A DNA stretch of 23,729 nucleotides, from NCBI GenBank assembly GCA_046303115.1, contig JBKCGZ010000105.1, positions 1 through 23,729 on the forward strand. Reading direction: 5' to 3'. The position numbers were made by a program, and so were the translations under genes. Each line of letters starts with the position of its first letter. Positions within the stretch are counted from its first letter, which is position 1. Below, piece by piece: positions 16,255-23,712 of this stretch. This DNA comes from CAINEC01 sp046303115 (lineage in GTDB: Bacteria > Bacteroidota > Bacteroidia > AKYH767-A > OLB10). The notes under the pieces are model-generated. The model saw only the letters and a program-made list of their open reading frames with translations. It did no database searches and was not told the DNA's origin.

Positions 16255-17565
16255 ATGAAAACGATAATTAAACTCATAGTGCTGTCTTTGTTTATTGGAT
16301 TAAAAACTCAGGCGCAAATTCAAAACGTCATAGTAGAAAAATACTATGTAACAGATGCATTCGATGTTGCAAATATTGATGGTGGTCAGTTGCAACAAGG
16401 TGCAATTACCTATCGTGTGTTTGTTGATTTAGCAGGAGGTAGTAAGATATCACGTGTCTTTGCAGATTCGTTACACGTATTAAAGATTAAAAGTAGTCAG
16501 CCGTTTTTTAATAACGATACGTTGAATAGCTCCAATGGAGGTACGTATGGATTTAAAATAAACAAGAATGATTTAGCTATTAGCACTGTTGGATTAGATA
16601 CATGGATAAGTATTGGTGCAGCAACAAACAAGCATCATGGAATCTTAAAAGCGGAAGATACTGATGGTTCAATTGTAGGAGGTGCAAATAATGATCAGTA
16701 CTTATTAAATAATGCAGATGCTGGTATTGGAATTCCTTTAACAAATCAGGACGGTTTAATTTTAACTACGGTCTACGCTACAAATTATCAGGTGGATGGT
16801 GATATGCCTGCAATTGGTTCTTTAAATGACTCCACTATTTTTGGAAGTGATACTGCAAGTTCATTTATTACCCCAAATGCAACTTTGCAATATAGTGGTG
16901 GGTTAGTAGGACAAGGATCAAATAATAGTGTTTTAATTGGACAGTTTACAACAGCAGGGCAATTAGAATTTGAATTAAACATCACAGTTATTGATAGCAG
17001 TGGCACTACAATTAATTATGTAGCTGCAGGGAATGATACGACTATTCAGAATGAAATTTTCAAATCATTGCCAATATTAAAATATCCACCACAGTGCGGA
17101 TGTTTAGATCCAAATTATATTGAGTACAATGCACAAAATGCTTGTAGTGATTCTACCAAGTGTTTAACTTTAGTTAGATTAGGTTGTATGGATCCATTAG
17201 CATGTAACTATGATGGAGACGCAAATTATTCTGTTCCCGAAATGTGCTGTTATCCGGGCTATTGCAACGATCGTGATATTGCATTTGTTTGTCCAGATAT
17301 TAGTGCTGGTAATCGTATTATGACGGTATTCCCAAATCCTGCTGATAGCGAAATTAATATCAATCTTGATGGTGTAAAAAACATGGGAGAAACACAATTT
17401 GTTTTGATGAACTCTTTCGGAAAAGAAATGATGAACTTTTCAGAGAATATATTAGAAGGTGTTTGGACAAAAAATATTTCGCTCAATAATTTAGTTAGTG
17501 GAATCTATATTTTAAAAATGATTTCCAACGAAGAAGTTCAATCGCAGGTCATTATTAAAAATTAA
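16255..17565 (+). CDS. T9SS-secreted protein: shared N-terminal domain + two Cys-rich repeats + sorting domain
   Basis: A 436-residue protein. ATG 16255, 4 bases after the receptor stop, opens into a signal peptide (1-21); an in-frame GTG at 16231 lies inside the receptor gene and is less likely. The shared N-terminal domain (22 to about 275) is the most diverged of the four copies: IQNVIVEKYYVTDAFD, GAITYRVFVDLAGG, GLDTWISIGAATNKHHG, LKAEDTDGSI, LIGQFTTAGQLEFELN. Residues 281-303 and 310-333 are two Cys-rich repeats of the GCxDPxxxNY type common in secreted Bacteroidota proteins (GCLDPNYIEYN, GCMDPLACNYDGDA). The type A sorting domain follows (356-436: TVFPNPADSEININ, LVSGIYILKM). It sits between the TonB receptor and the FISUMP lipoprotein (17-base gap), so the operon encodes at least two paralogues of the same domain. 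The repeats may bind metal or be disulfide-linked; this is inference. Confidence 0.87.
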   Translation: MKTIIKLIVLSLFIGLKTQAQIQNVIVEKYYVTDAFDVANIDGGQLQQGAITYRVFVDLAGGSKISRVFADSLHVLKIKSSQPFFNNDTLNSSNGGTYGFKINKNDLAISTVGLDTWISIGAATNKHHGILKAEDTDGSIVGGANNDQYLLNNADAGIGIPLTNQDGLILTTVYATNYQVDGDMPAIGSLNDSTIFGSDTASSFITPNATLQYSGGLVGQGSNNSVLIGQFTTAGQLEFELNITVIDSSGTTINYVAAGNDTTIQNEIFKSLPILKYPPQCGCLDPNYIEYNAQNACSDSTKCLTLVRLGCMDPLACNYDGDANYSVPEMCCYPGYCNDRDIAFVCPDISAGNRIMTVFPNPADSEININLDGVKNMGETQFVLMNSFGKEMMNFSENILEGVWTKNISLNNLVSGIYILKMISNEEVQSQVIIKN

Positions 17566-17582
17566 AAATAGAAACAACGATT

Positions 17583-18320
17583 ATGAATTACTTTAAAAAA
17601 TATTTCTATTTATTTTTTCTTCTGTTTGTCATCACCATTGGATTTACTGCTTGTGATGATGATGAAGTAACGCCTGTAATTGTTAACGAAACAGGAACTG
17701 TTACCGATATTGAAGGTAACGTTTATAAAACGGTTAAGATAAACGGTAAATGGTGGATGGCCGAAAATTTAAAAGTGAAAACTTTTAATGATGGAACATC
17801 AATTACTAATGGTCAAACAGATTTAAGCTGGAATGATACATTACCTGCTTTTTGCCTATATAATAATTTAGCAACTGCTCCAGGACTATTGTATAATTCT
17901 TATGCCGTATTAAGTGCCCGAGGATTGGCGCCTCAAGGATGGCATATTGCAACCGATGAAGAGTGGAGGGCCTTAGAACAATCACAGGGTATGTCGGCTG
18001 CAACAGCTAATTCATTTGGTTGGAGAGGTAGTGATGAAGCTCAAAAGTTAAAAATTGAGGGAGCTAAAGGATGGATGCGTTATTTAGACTTATGGCCTAG
18101 TAATGAGTCTGGTTTTTCAGCAAGTGCTGGAAGCTGCCGTTTACCAAATGGTGTTTTTGGTGATCCTGGTTTGATGCATACGGGATTTTGGTGGACAGCA
18201 ACAGCAGATAATTTAAGCGGTGAACTTTTGTATCGCTACATGGATTATAAAAAGACAAGTATACTCCGCTCACATAGTGAAAATGGTTACGGATTCAGTG
18301 TTCGATGTGTTAAAGATTAA
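17583..18320 (+). CDS. FISUMP-domain lipoprotein, probably surface-exposed
   Basis: A 245-residue lipoprotein. A hydrophobic signal (8-22) ends in the lipobox FTAC with Cys24 as lipidation site, followed at once by DDDE. An acidic run next to the lipid cysteine is the type of lipoprotein export signal described in several Bacteroidota, so display on the outer surface is likely. The mature part is a single FISUMP domain (Fibrobacter succinogenes major paralogous domain): VTDIEGNVYKTVKINGKWWM, AENLKVKTFNDG, APQGWHIATDEEWRALE, LKIEGAKGW, SGFSASAGSCR, FWWTATADN, and the closing NGYGFSVRCVKD. Such domains resemble C-type-lectin-like folds and occur on surface proteins; no enzymatic role is known to me. 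It is the last gene of the receptor operon, 17 bases after the previous stop and just before a hairpin terminator. It could be a surface partner of the TonB receptor, but it is not SusD-like. Confidence 0.88.
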   Translation: MNYFKKYFYLFFLLFVITIGFTACDDDEVTPVIVNETGTVTDIEGNVYKTVKINGKWWMAENLKVKTFNDGTSITNGQTDLSWNDTLPAFCLYNNLATAPGLLYNSYAVLSARGLAPQGWHIATDEEWRALEQSQGMSAATANSFGWRGSDEAQKLKIEGAKGWMRYLDLWPSNESGFSASAGSCRLPNGVFGDPGLMHTGFWWTATADNLSGELLYRYMDYKKTSILRSHSENGYGFSVRCVKD

Positions 18321-18336
18321 TATTTTAAAACCATGA

Positions 18337-18366
18337 AAAAAGAGGTCCTAAGGGGCCTCTTTTATT
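18337..18366 (+). terminator. Rho-independent terminator after the receptor operon
   Basis: GAGGTCC (18342-18348) and GGGCCTC (18353-18359) form a 7-bp stem with one T-G wobble and a TAAG loop. The stem is extended by an A-run before and TTTT after it. It lies 17-46 bases after the FISUMP stop and closes the 12033-18320 unit. Confidence 0.85.
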
Positions 18367-18402
18367 TTAATGTTAAGGGAAGGTTTTTAGAACTGAATTT
18401 AC

Positions 18403-18428
18403 TTAACATTAAAGTGCAATAATGTTAA
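18403..18428. repeat. Perfect inverted repeat, candidate operator upstream of 18516
   Basis: TTAACATTA (18403-18411) and TAATGTTAA (18420-18428) are perfect reverse complements with an 8-base spacer. A further TTAATGTTAAG copy is at 18367-18377. There is no T-run after it, so it is not a terminator. It lies about 45 bases upstream of the -7 box at 18473, where a regulator could bind. The same core occurs as a palindrome at 10638-10649 in the divergent region. Confidence 0.4.
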
Positions 18429-18472
18429 AGATTTCATAAGTTATTTTTTCAGTTAAGTTTTTGTTAGGCATC

Positions 18473-18480
18473 TACTTTTG
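18473..18480 (+). promoter_or_regulatory. Bacteroidota -7 promoter box for the 18516-23635 unit
   Basis: TACTTTTG matches the Bacteroidota consensus TAnnTTTG exactly. It lies 35 bases before the ATG, giving a leader of about 30 bases that is A-rich, as is usual for well-translated genes in this phylum. A T-rich stretch upstream (18443-18463) could hold the -33 element, but its spacing is not ideal. Confidence 0.55.
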
Positions 18481-18515
18481 GGTTAAGAAAATCAAAAACC
18501 AAATAAATAAACCCA

Positions 18516-20189
18516 ATGAAAAAATTAATTACAAGAATTGCATTAGCAGCATCAGCTGTATTTGCATTGGCAACAACATCGTTTGCCCAAACAAATTTAG
18601 GTGCAGATTGCGGATGTCCATCTGTATCATCTCGTCCAACTGTATTATTATCATCTTTAGCTTCAACTGGTGGAGCTGCTGATGGTGATTTAACAGCAAC
18701 TAACACCATCCTTGATTGTTCAAAATTGTACATCTTGGACAAGAAAATTTATGTACCATCAGGTAAATCTTTAACAATCAACCCAGGCGTAGTTGTTAAA
18801 GCTCGTTCTTATTCAACTCCAGACTCTGCAACTGCATTAACTGTTTCTAGAGGGGGTAAAATCTTCGCTAATGGTACTGAGAACTGTCAGATTGTTTTCA
18901 CTGCTGAAGCTGATCCAATGGACGGAACTTATGCGTTATCAAACAAAGGTAAGTGGGGTGGTATTGCAATCGCGGGTAAAGCAACTAATAACTTAAGACT
19001 TGCACAAAACGGTCCTTTTACTGTAGGGGTTGCCGGTAAATTATGTGTTGCGGATGGTTTAGGAACTTTCGAAGGATTTAACTCTACTAACTATAAGGAT
19101 CAGTTTGGTGCTGACTTAAATGCAGGTGAAACATTTGATGATAATGATAATTCAGGAATCATGACGTATGTTTCTATCCGTTACTCAGGGGCTGTCTTAG
19201 TAATTGGTGGGGAGTTAAATGGACTTACTTTAGGGTCTGTTGGTCGTGGTACCACAATCGATCACATTGAGATAGTATCTTGCGCTGACGATGCTATGGA
19301 GTTCTTTGGTGGAACAGTTAACGTGAAGCATTATAGCACATTATTTAACAATGATGATATGTTTGACTGGGATTTAGGGTATACAGGTCAGGCGCAATTC
19401 ATTTTCGGTATTAGAGCTTCCGATACAACTGTAAGTGCTGATGCTGATAATGCATTTGAAATGGATGCTGATGATCAGAAGTCAAACCTGCTTCCTCGTT
19501 CACACCCTGTTATTTATAATGCTACAATGATTGGTAATGCTAAAACTACTCTTTCTGCTGATAATTCAGCATTAGCTGCTATTCACGCTAAAGAATATAC
19601 TGAAGGTGAAATTTATAACTCGATTTTTGCAAATTTCCGTTATGGTTTAAACTTAATTAAAGGTGTTGGTACTAGAACAGGTGGATTTGAAGCATACCAT
19701 AACTGGGCTAATACAGGTGGTAACAGCACTAATAGTTTAAAGGTTAAGTGTAATGCGTTTGTTGGTATGACTAAGGATTTCGCATTAGATAAAAATGCTG
19801 TAACAGCTTTTGCATCTACTGATACTGCTCAATTCTACACAACTGACTTAAATACAACTCATACTTCATTACCAGGATTCGTTCCTACATGGGCTGCTAA
19901 CTTTACTACAAACGCAGTAACTACAAAGTTTGATGCCATTCCAAATCCACAAATTACAAATGCTGCTGGATGTCCTACAGCTCCTTTTAATGGATTCTAT
20001 ACTCCAGTATCTTATAAAGGTGCATTTCCTTCATCAGGAAAGAACTGGTTATCAAACTGGGCATATGCACAGTTAATAAACGTAACTACAGGTTTACAAC
20101 CTTGTCCTACTGATATCAACGCTGATGGAATTACAAACAACGTTGACTTCTTGATCTTATTAGGACAATTCAATCAGTCTTGCCAATAA
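18516..20189 (+). CDS. Secreted beta-helix-like protein with C-terminal dockerin-like half-repeat
   Basis: A 557-residue protein. The signal peptide is about 1-24 (cut after TTSFAQ). The body is a repetitive, beta-strand-rich region that resembles the right-handed beta-helix family often mislabelled as multidrug transporter in Bacteroidota. Recognisable pieces are LDKKIYVPSGKSLTINPGV, KGKWGGIAIAGKA, IRYSGAVLVIGGELNGL, VGRGTTIDHIEIVSCADDA, EFFGGTVNVKH, MFDWDLGYTGQAQFIFG. The last about 28 residues (from Cys530) read CPTDINADGITNNVDFLILL and end GQFNQSCQ. This is a single EF-hand-like calcium loop of dockerin type (DxNxDGxxxxxDF) bracketed by cysteines at 530 and 556. There is no FPNP sorting domain, so the dockerin-like tail may itself be the targeting or attachment signal. 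It is first in a two-gene unit with a cohesin-domain protein (41-base gap). It probably acts at the surface or extracellularly; no catalytic residues are evident. Confidence 0.82.
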   Translation: MKKLITRIALAASAVFALATTSFAQTNLGADCGCPSVSSRPTVLLSSLASTGGAADGDLTATNTILDCSKLYILDKKIYVPSGKSLTINPGVVVKARSYSTPDSATALTVSRGGKIFANGTENCQIVFTAEADPMDGTYALSNKGKWGGIAIAGKATNNLRLAQNGPFTVGVAGKLCVADGLGTFEGFNSTNYKDQFGADLNAGETFDDNDNSGIMTYVSIRYSGAVLVIGGELNGLTLGSVGRGTTIDHIEIVSCADDAMEFFGGTVNVKHYSTLFNNDDMFDWDLGYTGQAQFIFGIRASDTTVSADADNAFEMDADDQKSNLLPRSHPVIYNATMIGNAKTTLSADNSALAAIHAKEYTEGEIYNSIFANFRYGLNLIKGVGTRTGGFEAYHNWANTGGNSTNSLKVKCNAFVGMTKDFALDKNAVTAFASTDTAQFYTTDLNTTHTSLPGFVPTWAANFTTNAVTTKFDAIPNPQITNAAGCPTAPFNGFYTPVSYKGAFPSSGKNWLSNWAYAQLINVTTGLQPCPTDINADGITNNVDFLILLGQFNQSCQ

Positions 20190-20230
20190 GAACAAAGCAC
20201 AATTAAAAATTATTATTAGAAATTTATTTT

Positions 20231-23200
20231 ATGAAAAAAATATTTAGTTTATTATTTATTTTAATTGCATTATTTGCTAGCAAATTAAATGCACAAAATG
20301 GATTAGAAAACGTTATCATTGAAAAGTATTACGTATCTAATGCAGCCGATTCAATAGGTAGTGCAAACGCTGCAGGTGGTAATTTACCTGCGGGATCTGT
20401 AACTTACCGTATCTATGCTGACTTGCTACCTGGATATAAATTTCAGGCATTATATGGAGTTGCGGCACATCCTTTAACAATCTCTTCAAGCACAACGTTC
20501 TTCAACGACGAAAACTATGGTGGAACAAGTCCTAATGGTATCTCTGCTACTAACAATAGAAAGAATGCTACTATGCTTGATTCATGGTTCTCTGTTGGTG
20601 CTACTAGTGCTGGTAAAATGGGGGTATTAAAAACAGAAGATACAGATGGTTCTGTAGGTAATGCAAATGGTATTTTACAAAATGCTGATCCTTCTGCGGG
20701 TATCGCTATCTCTGTTCAAGACGGACAAGCAGTTGCTGCTCCTCAAGCAGTAACATTTGTGGGTATCAACAATACTGGTAATGGCGACTTAGGAGTATTT
20801 GATGCAACTAGTGGAGTAGGTGGTACATTTACTACATCTAACGGTTCTATCGCTTCATTAAATGGTTCATTTGGTCCAACTGCAACTAATCGTGTATTAA
20901 TTGGTCAGTTTACTACTACAGGTATTTTAACTTATGCATTAAATATACAGGTTGGTACTCCAACAGGTGGTGTTCAAAATTTCGTTTCTTCAAATCCAAC
21001 AGGAGCTGAAATTACGATTTCAAGTTTATCAGGAACAGTGGGTGCACCAAATTCATTACCTGCTGTATCGTTTACATCTCCTGCTAACGGAGCAAGTTTT
21101 ATTACAGGTTCATCAATCACATTAGATGCTAACGCAACGGATGCTGATGGTACAATCACTCAAGTTGAATTCAAAGTTGATGGAGTTTCTGTTGGTGTAG
21201 ATCTTACAGCTCCTTACTCTGCTTCTTACACAGGTATAATTGGCTCTCACACTGTAACAGCTACTGCTACAGATGACCAAGGTGGTGTTTCAACTGCAAC
21301 AATTAATATTACTGTTTCTGCTAATCCGGCACCAACATGTATAATTACTGCTCCTACAAATGGTGCTAACTTAATTACAGGAGATGTAGTGAATATTACA
21401 GCTTCAGCTACTGATAACGGTTCTGTTGCTTCAGTTCAGTTCTTTGTTGATGGAACTTCAATCGGTACGGATGCTACTGCTCCTTATGCTGCAACATGGA
21501 CAGCAGTATTAGGCTCTCATTCAATCACAGCAGTTGCAACTGATGACTTAGGTGCAACAACAACTTCTACAGCAGTAGGTGTTAGCGTATTAAATAACGT
21601 TCCTCCTTCATGTTCAATTACTGCTCCTTCAGCTGGTGCTTTATATACAGCTCCTGCTGCAGTTAACATTACAGCAAATGCAGCAGATGGTGATGGTTCA
21701 ATTGCAAGCGTTGGTTTCTATGTAAATAACGTTTTAGTTGGAACAGATAACACTTCCCCTTATTCATTCTCTTGGACAAGCGTAATCGGAAATGCTTCAC
21801 TAACAGTTAAAGCAACAGACGATCGTGGTGCTATCACTACTTCTTCTGCAGTAGCTATTAGTATAGCTGATCCAAATGCATTGCCGTATAATGTTCAATC
21901 TACAATTGCGTCTTGTACTGAGACTGCAGTTTGTATTCCAGTTATTGCATTCGATACAGTTGCTGATGTAATTGGATATGATGTAGTAATGAACTATGAT
22001 AAGACTAAATTAACTCCAACTGGAAATATCACAGTTGGTAGTGACTTAATCAATCCTGCTTTTGTTACTGCTATCAACAGCATCGATACAACAAACAGCA
22101 AGATTACGATCGCTTTATTTTTAAACTCTGCAGCTCCTGCATCTACTAAGTTTACAGGTGTTGGTAATGTGTTCTGTGTTGAGTTCAACAAAACTGCAAC
22201 ATTCACTTCAACAGATGTAACAACTGTTTCTGTTTCAACATTACAAGAAAGTTATTTTAATGGTGTTGCAGGAAAGTTAGTTCAATCAGGAACCTATCAA
22301 GCATTCAAAGATTCTGCTTACTCTGGTAAGTTAGCATTCTGGTCAAACAATTCGCCTATTAAATACAATGCAGCTAATCCTAATCAGTATTTAGAAACAA
22401 CAATCAATGGTAACAATGCAAACTGTAATTTACCATCTTCAACTGTTACTAATCCTGATACATTAGGTAATTTCAGTTACAATGTAAATGATGGTGTTAA
22501 CATTAACATCAATAAGGATATCCCTGCAACAACGGATATGCAACCAGTTATCAATGGATTCGATGCATTAAGAGCTCGTCAGGTATTATTAAATGACTTA
22601 ACGTTTGTTCCTAATGTTTATCAAATCATTGCTATGGATGTTAACCAGGATGGAGTTGTATCTGCTGGTGACGTTTCTCAGATCAACCAACGTACAGTAT
22701 TATTAATTGGTGAGTTCCGTCAAGCATGGAACTATAACGCACAAGGTGTATCAAACGGACAGTTATCTAAGGACTGGAGTTTCGTTGATTCTGCAACAAT
22801 AGCTACAAATGCTGCATTTACAATCTCTGCAACTTATCCAAGTAATGATGGAGTAGGTTTCTCTAAATTTAAAGTTCCAGTATTGTCATTCTGTTCTCCA
22901 GTAAACGCAGTTACTTCTACTGCTTGTCCTACAATTTCAACAATGACTTACAAAGGAATTTTAATTGGTGATATCGATGGTAACTATGCTACTGTTAATC
23001 CTAACACAGCATTCCGTTCATCTGAAAAAGTTACAATGGATTTATCAAAAGCTACATTTGAAAATGGTTATATCAATGTGCCAGTATTAATTTCTTCTAC
23101 GCAAGATGTTAATTCATTAGACTTCGCTTTACAATTCAATACTTCTGCAATGTCATTCAATACAGTTGTTGATAGAACAAACACAATGGAAACATTGTCG

Positions 23201-23635
23201 AACTTCAACAATGATGATCAAACTTTACGTTTCACTTCTAACAGTTTAATAAACTACGCTTTGAACGCTCAGATTTTAAATGTGAAATTTGCTATCGGAA
23301 GTCATGAAGTTTCTGCTAACGATTTCAACGCAGTTGCTGCTTACATCAATGGTGAGCGTGTTGCTTTCGAAATTGGTAACGGACAAATTTCAGGAGCTGG
23401 TGCTATTGTAAATGTTTATCCTAACCCCGCAACTGATATGATCAATGTAGTTGTAAGTGAAGATGCAACAGTACAATTAGTAGACGTATCTGGTCGCCAG
23501 GTAATTTATCAAACAAATGTATTAGCTAACGAAGCTGCATCAATCAGCACTGCTTCTATCGCTAATGGCGTTTACTTGATGAAAGTTTACAATGGAACGA
23601 ATGTTTCTGTAAAGAAAGTTGTTGTAAACAAATAA
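20231..23635 (+). CDS. Multidomain T9SS surface protein: shared N-domain, three Ig-like, two cohesin-like, one dockerin-like, sorting domain
   Basis: A 1134-residue protein. Order: signal peptide (1-22); shared N-terminal domain (23 to about 268: NGLENVIIEKYYVSNAAD, GSVTYRIYADLLPGYKFQA, MLDSWFSVGA); three Ig-like modules (277-364, 367-455, 458-547; each has SITAPxxGA-like starts, VxFxVDG and APYxxxW). Next is a cohesin-like sandwich (about 553-690: VIAFDTVADVIGYDVVMNYD, KLTPTGNITVGSDLI). A dockerin-like segment follows (777-829: NGFDALRARQVLL then IIAMDVNQDGVVSAGDVSQI), then IGDIDGNY (912-919) and a second cohesin-like sandwich (about 932-1054: NVPVLISSTQDVNSLDFALQ). A type A T9SS domain ends it (1058-1134: VNVYPNPATDMINV, GVYLMKVYNG). 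It should be a secreted or surface-attached scaffold or adhesin. It shares a transcript with a dockerin-tailed protein, so partnership is plausible. Cohesin and dockerin are called by pattern only; other beta-sandwich families are possible. Confidence 0.87.
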   Translation: MKKIFSLLFILIALFASKLNAQNGLENVIIEKYYVSNAADSIGSANAAGGNLPAGSVTYRIYADLLPGYKFQALYGVAAHPLTISSSTTFFNDENYGGTSPNGISATNNRKNATMLDSWFSVGATSAGKMGVLKTEDTDGSVGNANGILQNADPSAGIAISVQDGQAVAAPQAVTFVGINNTGNGDLGVFDATSGVGGTFTTSNGSIASLNGSFGPTATNRVLIGQFTTTGILTYALNIQVGTPTGGVQNFVSSNPTGAEITISSLSGTVGAPNSLPAVSFTSPANGASFITGSSITLDANATDADGTITQVEFKVDGVSVGVDLTAPYSASYTGIIGSHTVTATATDDQGGVSTATINITVSANPAPTCIITAPTNGANLITGDVVNITASATDNGSVASVQFFVDGTSIGTDATAPYAATWTAVLGSHSITAVATDDLGATTTSTAVGVSVLNNVPPSCSITAPSAGALYTAPAAVNITANAADGDGSIASVGFYVNNVLVGTDNTSPYSFSWTSVIGNASLTVKATDDRGAITTSSAVAISIADPNALPYNVQSTIASCTETAVCIPVIAFDTVADVIGYDVVMNYDKTKLTPTGNITVGSDLINPAFVTAINSIDTTNSKITIALFLNSAAPASTKFTGVGNVFCVEFNKTATFTSTDVTTVSVSTLQESYFNGVAGKLVQSGTYQAFKDSAYSGKLAFWSNNSPIKYNAANPNQYLETTINGNNANCNLPSSTVTNPDTLGNFSYNVNDGVNININKDIPATTDMQPVINGFDALRARQVLLNDLTFVPNVYQIIAMDVNQDGVVSAGDVSQINQRTVLLIGEFRQAWNYNAQGVSNGQLSKDWSFVDSATIATNAAFTISATYPSNDGVGFSKFKVPVLSFCSPVNAVTSTACPTISTMTYKGILIGDIDGNYATVNPNTAFRSSEKVTMDLSKATFENGYINVPVLISSTQDVNSLDFALQFNTSAMSFNTVVDRTNTMETLSNFNNDDQTLRFTSNSLINYALNAQILNVKFAIGSHEVSANDFNAVAAYINGERVAFEIGNGQISGAGAIVNVYPNPATDMINVVVSEDATVQLVDVSGRQVIYQTNVLANEAASISTASIANGVYLMKVYNGTNVSVKKVVVNK
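21059..21871 (+). repeat. Three tandem Ig-like modules within the 20231 gene
   Basis: Three consecutive units of about 88-90 residues, roughly 265 bases each (21059-21322, 21329-21595, 21602-21871). Each has the pattern S/C-I-T-A/S-P-x-x-G-A, V-N/T-I-T-A-N/S-A-x-D, I-x-x-V-x-F-x-V-D/N, G-T-D-x-x-x-P-Y, and A-T-D-D-x-G-A. They resemble the Big_9-type bacterial Ig domain and probably serve as stalk spacers. The similar final module of the 10796 protein suggests domain exchange in the family. Confidence 0.8.
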
Positions 23636-23650
23636 TAATTTTCTAATCTT

Positions 23651-23687
23651 AAAAGGTCGGTTCAAGCTTTTTGAACCGACCTTTTTT
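23651..23687 (+). terminator. Strong Rho-independent terminator after the 20231 gene
   Basis: AAAAGGTCGGTTCAA (23651-23665) and TTGAACCGACCTTTT (23671-23685) form a perfect 15-bp stem with a GCTTT loop. The stem runs into six T residues. It lies 15 bases after the stop codon and closes the 18516-23635 unit. The mirrored A-run and T-run could also make it bidirectional. Confidence 0.95.
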
Positions 23688-23712
23688 ATAACTAGAATAA
23701 ACTAATAAACCA

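Noticed and set aside
13140..18320. Classical SusC/SusD polysaccharide-utilisation locus
   Set aside because: The receptor has no SusD-like neighbour, and no degradative CAZyme accompanies it on the plus strand; the only glycosidase is in the biosynthetic operon on the other strand.
18464..18742. 92-codon minus-strand frame opposite the 18516 gene start
   Set aside because: It is antisense to a clear signal peptide and promoter and shows no protein-family features.
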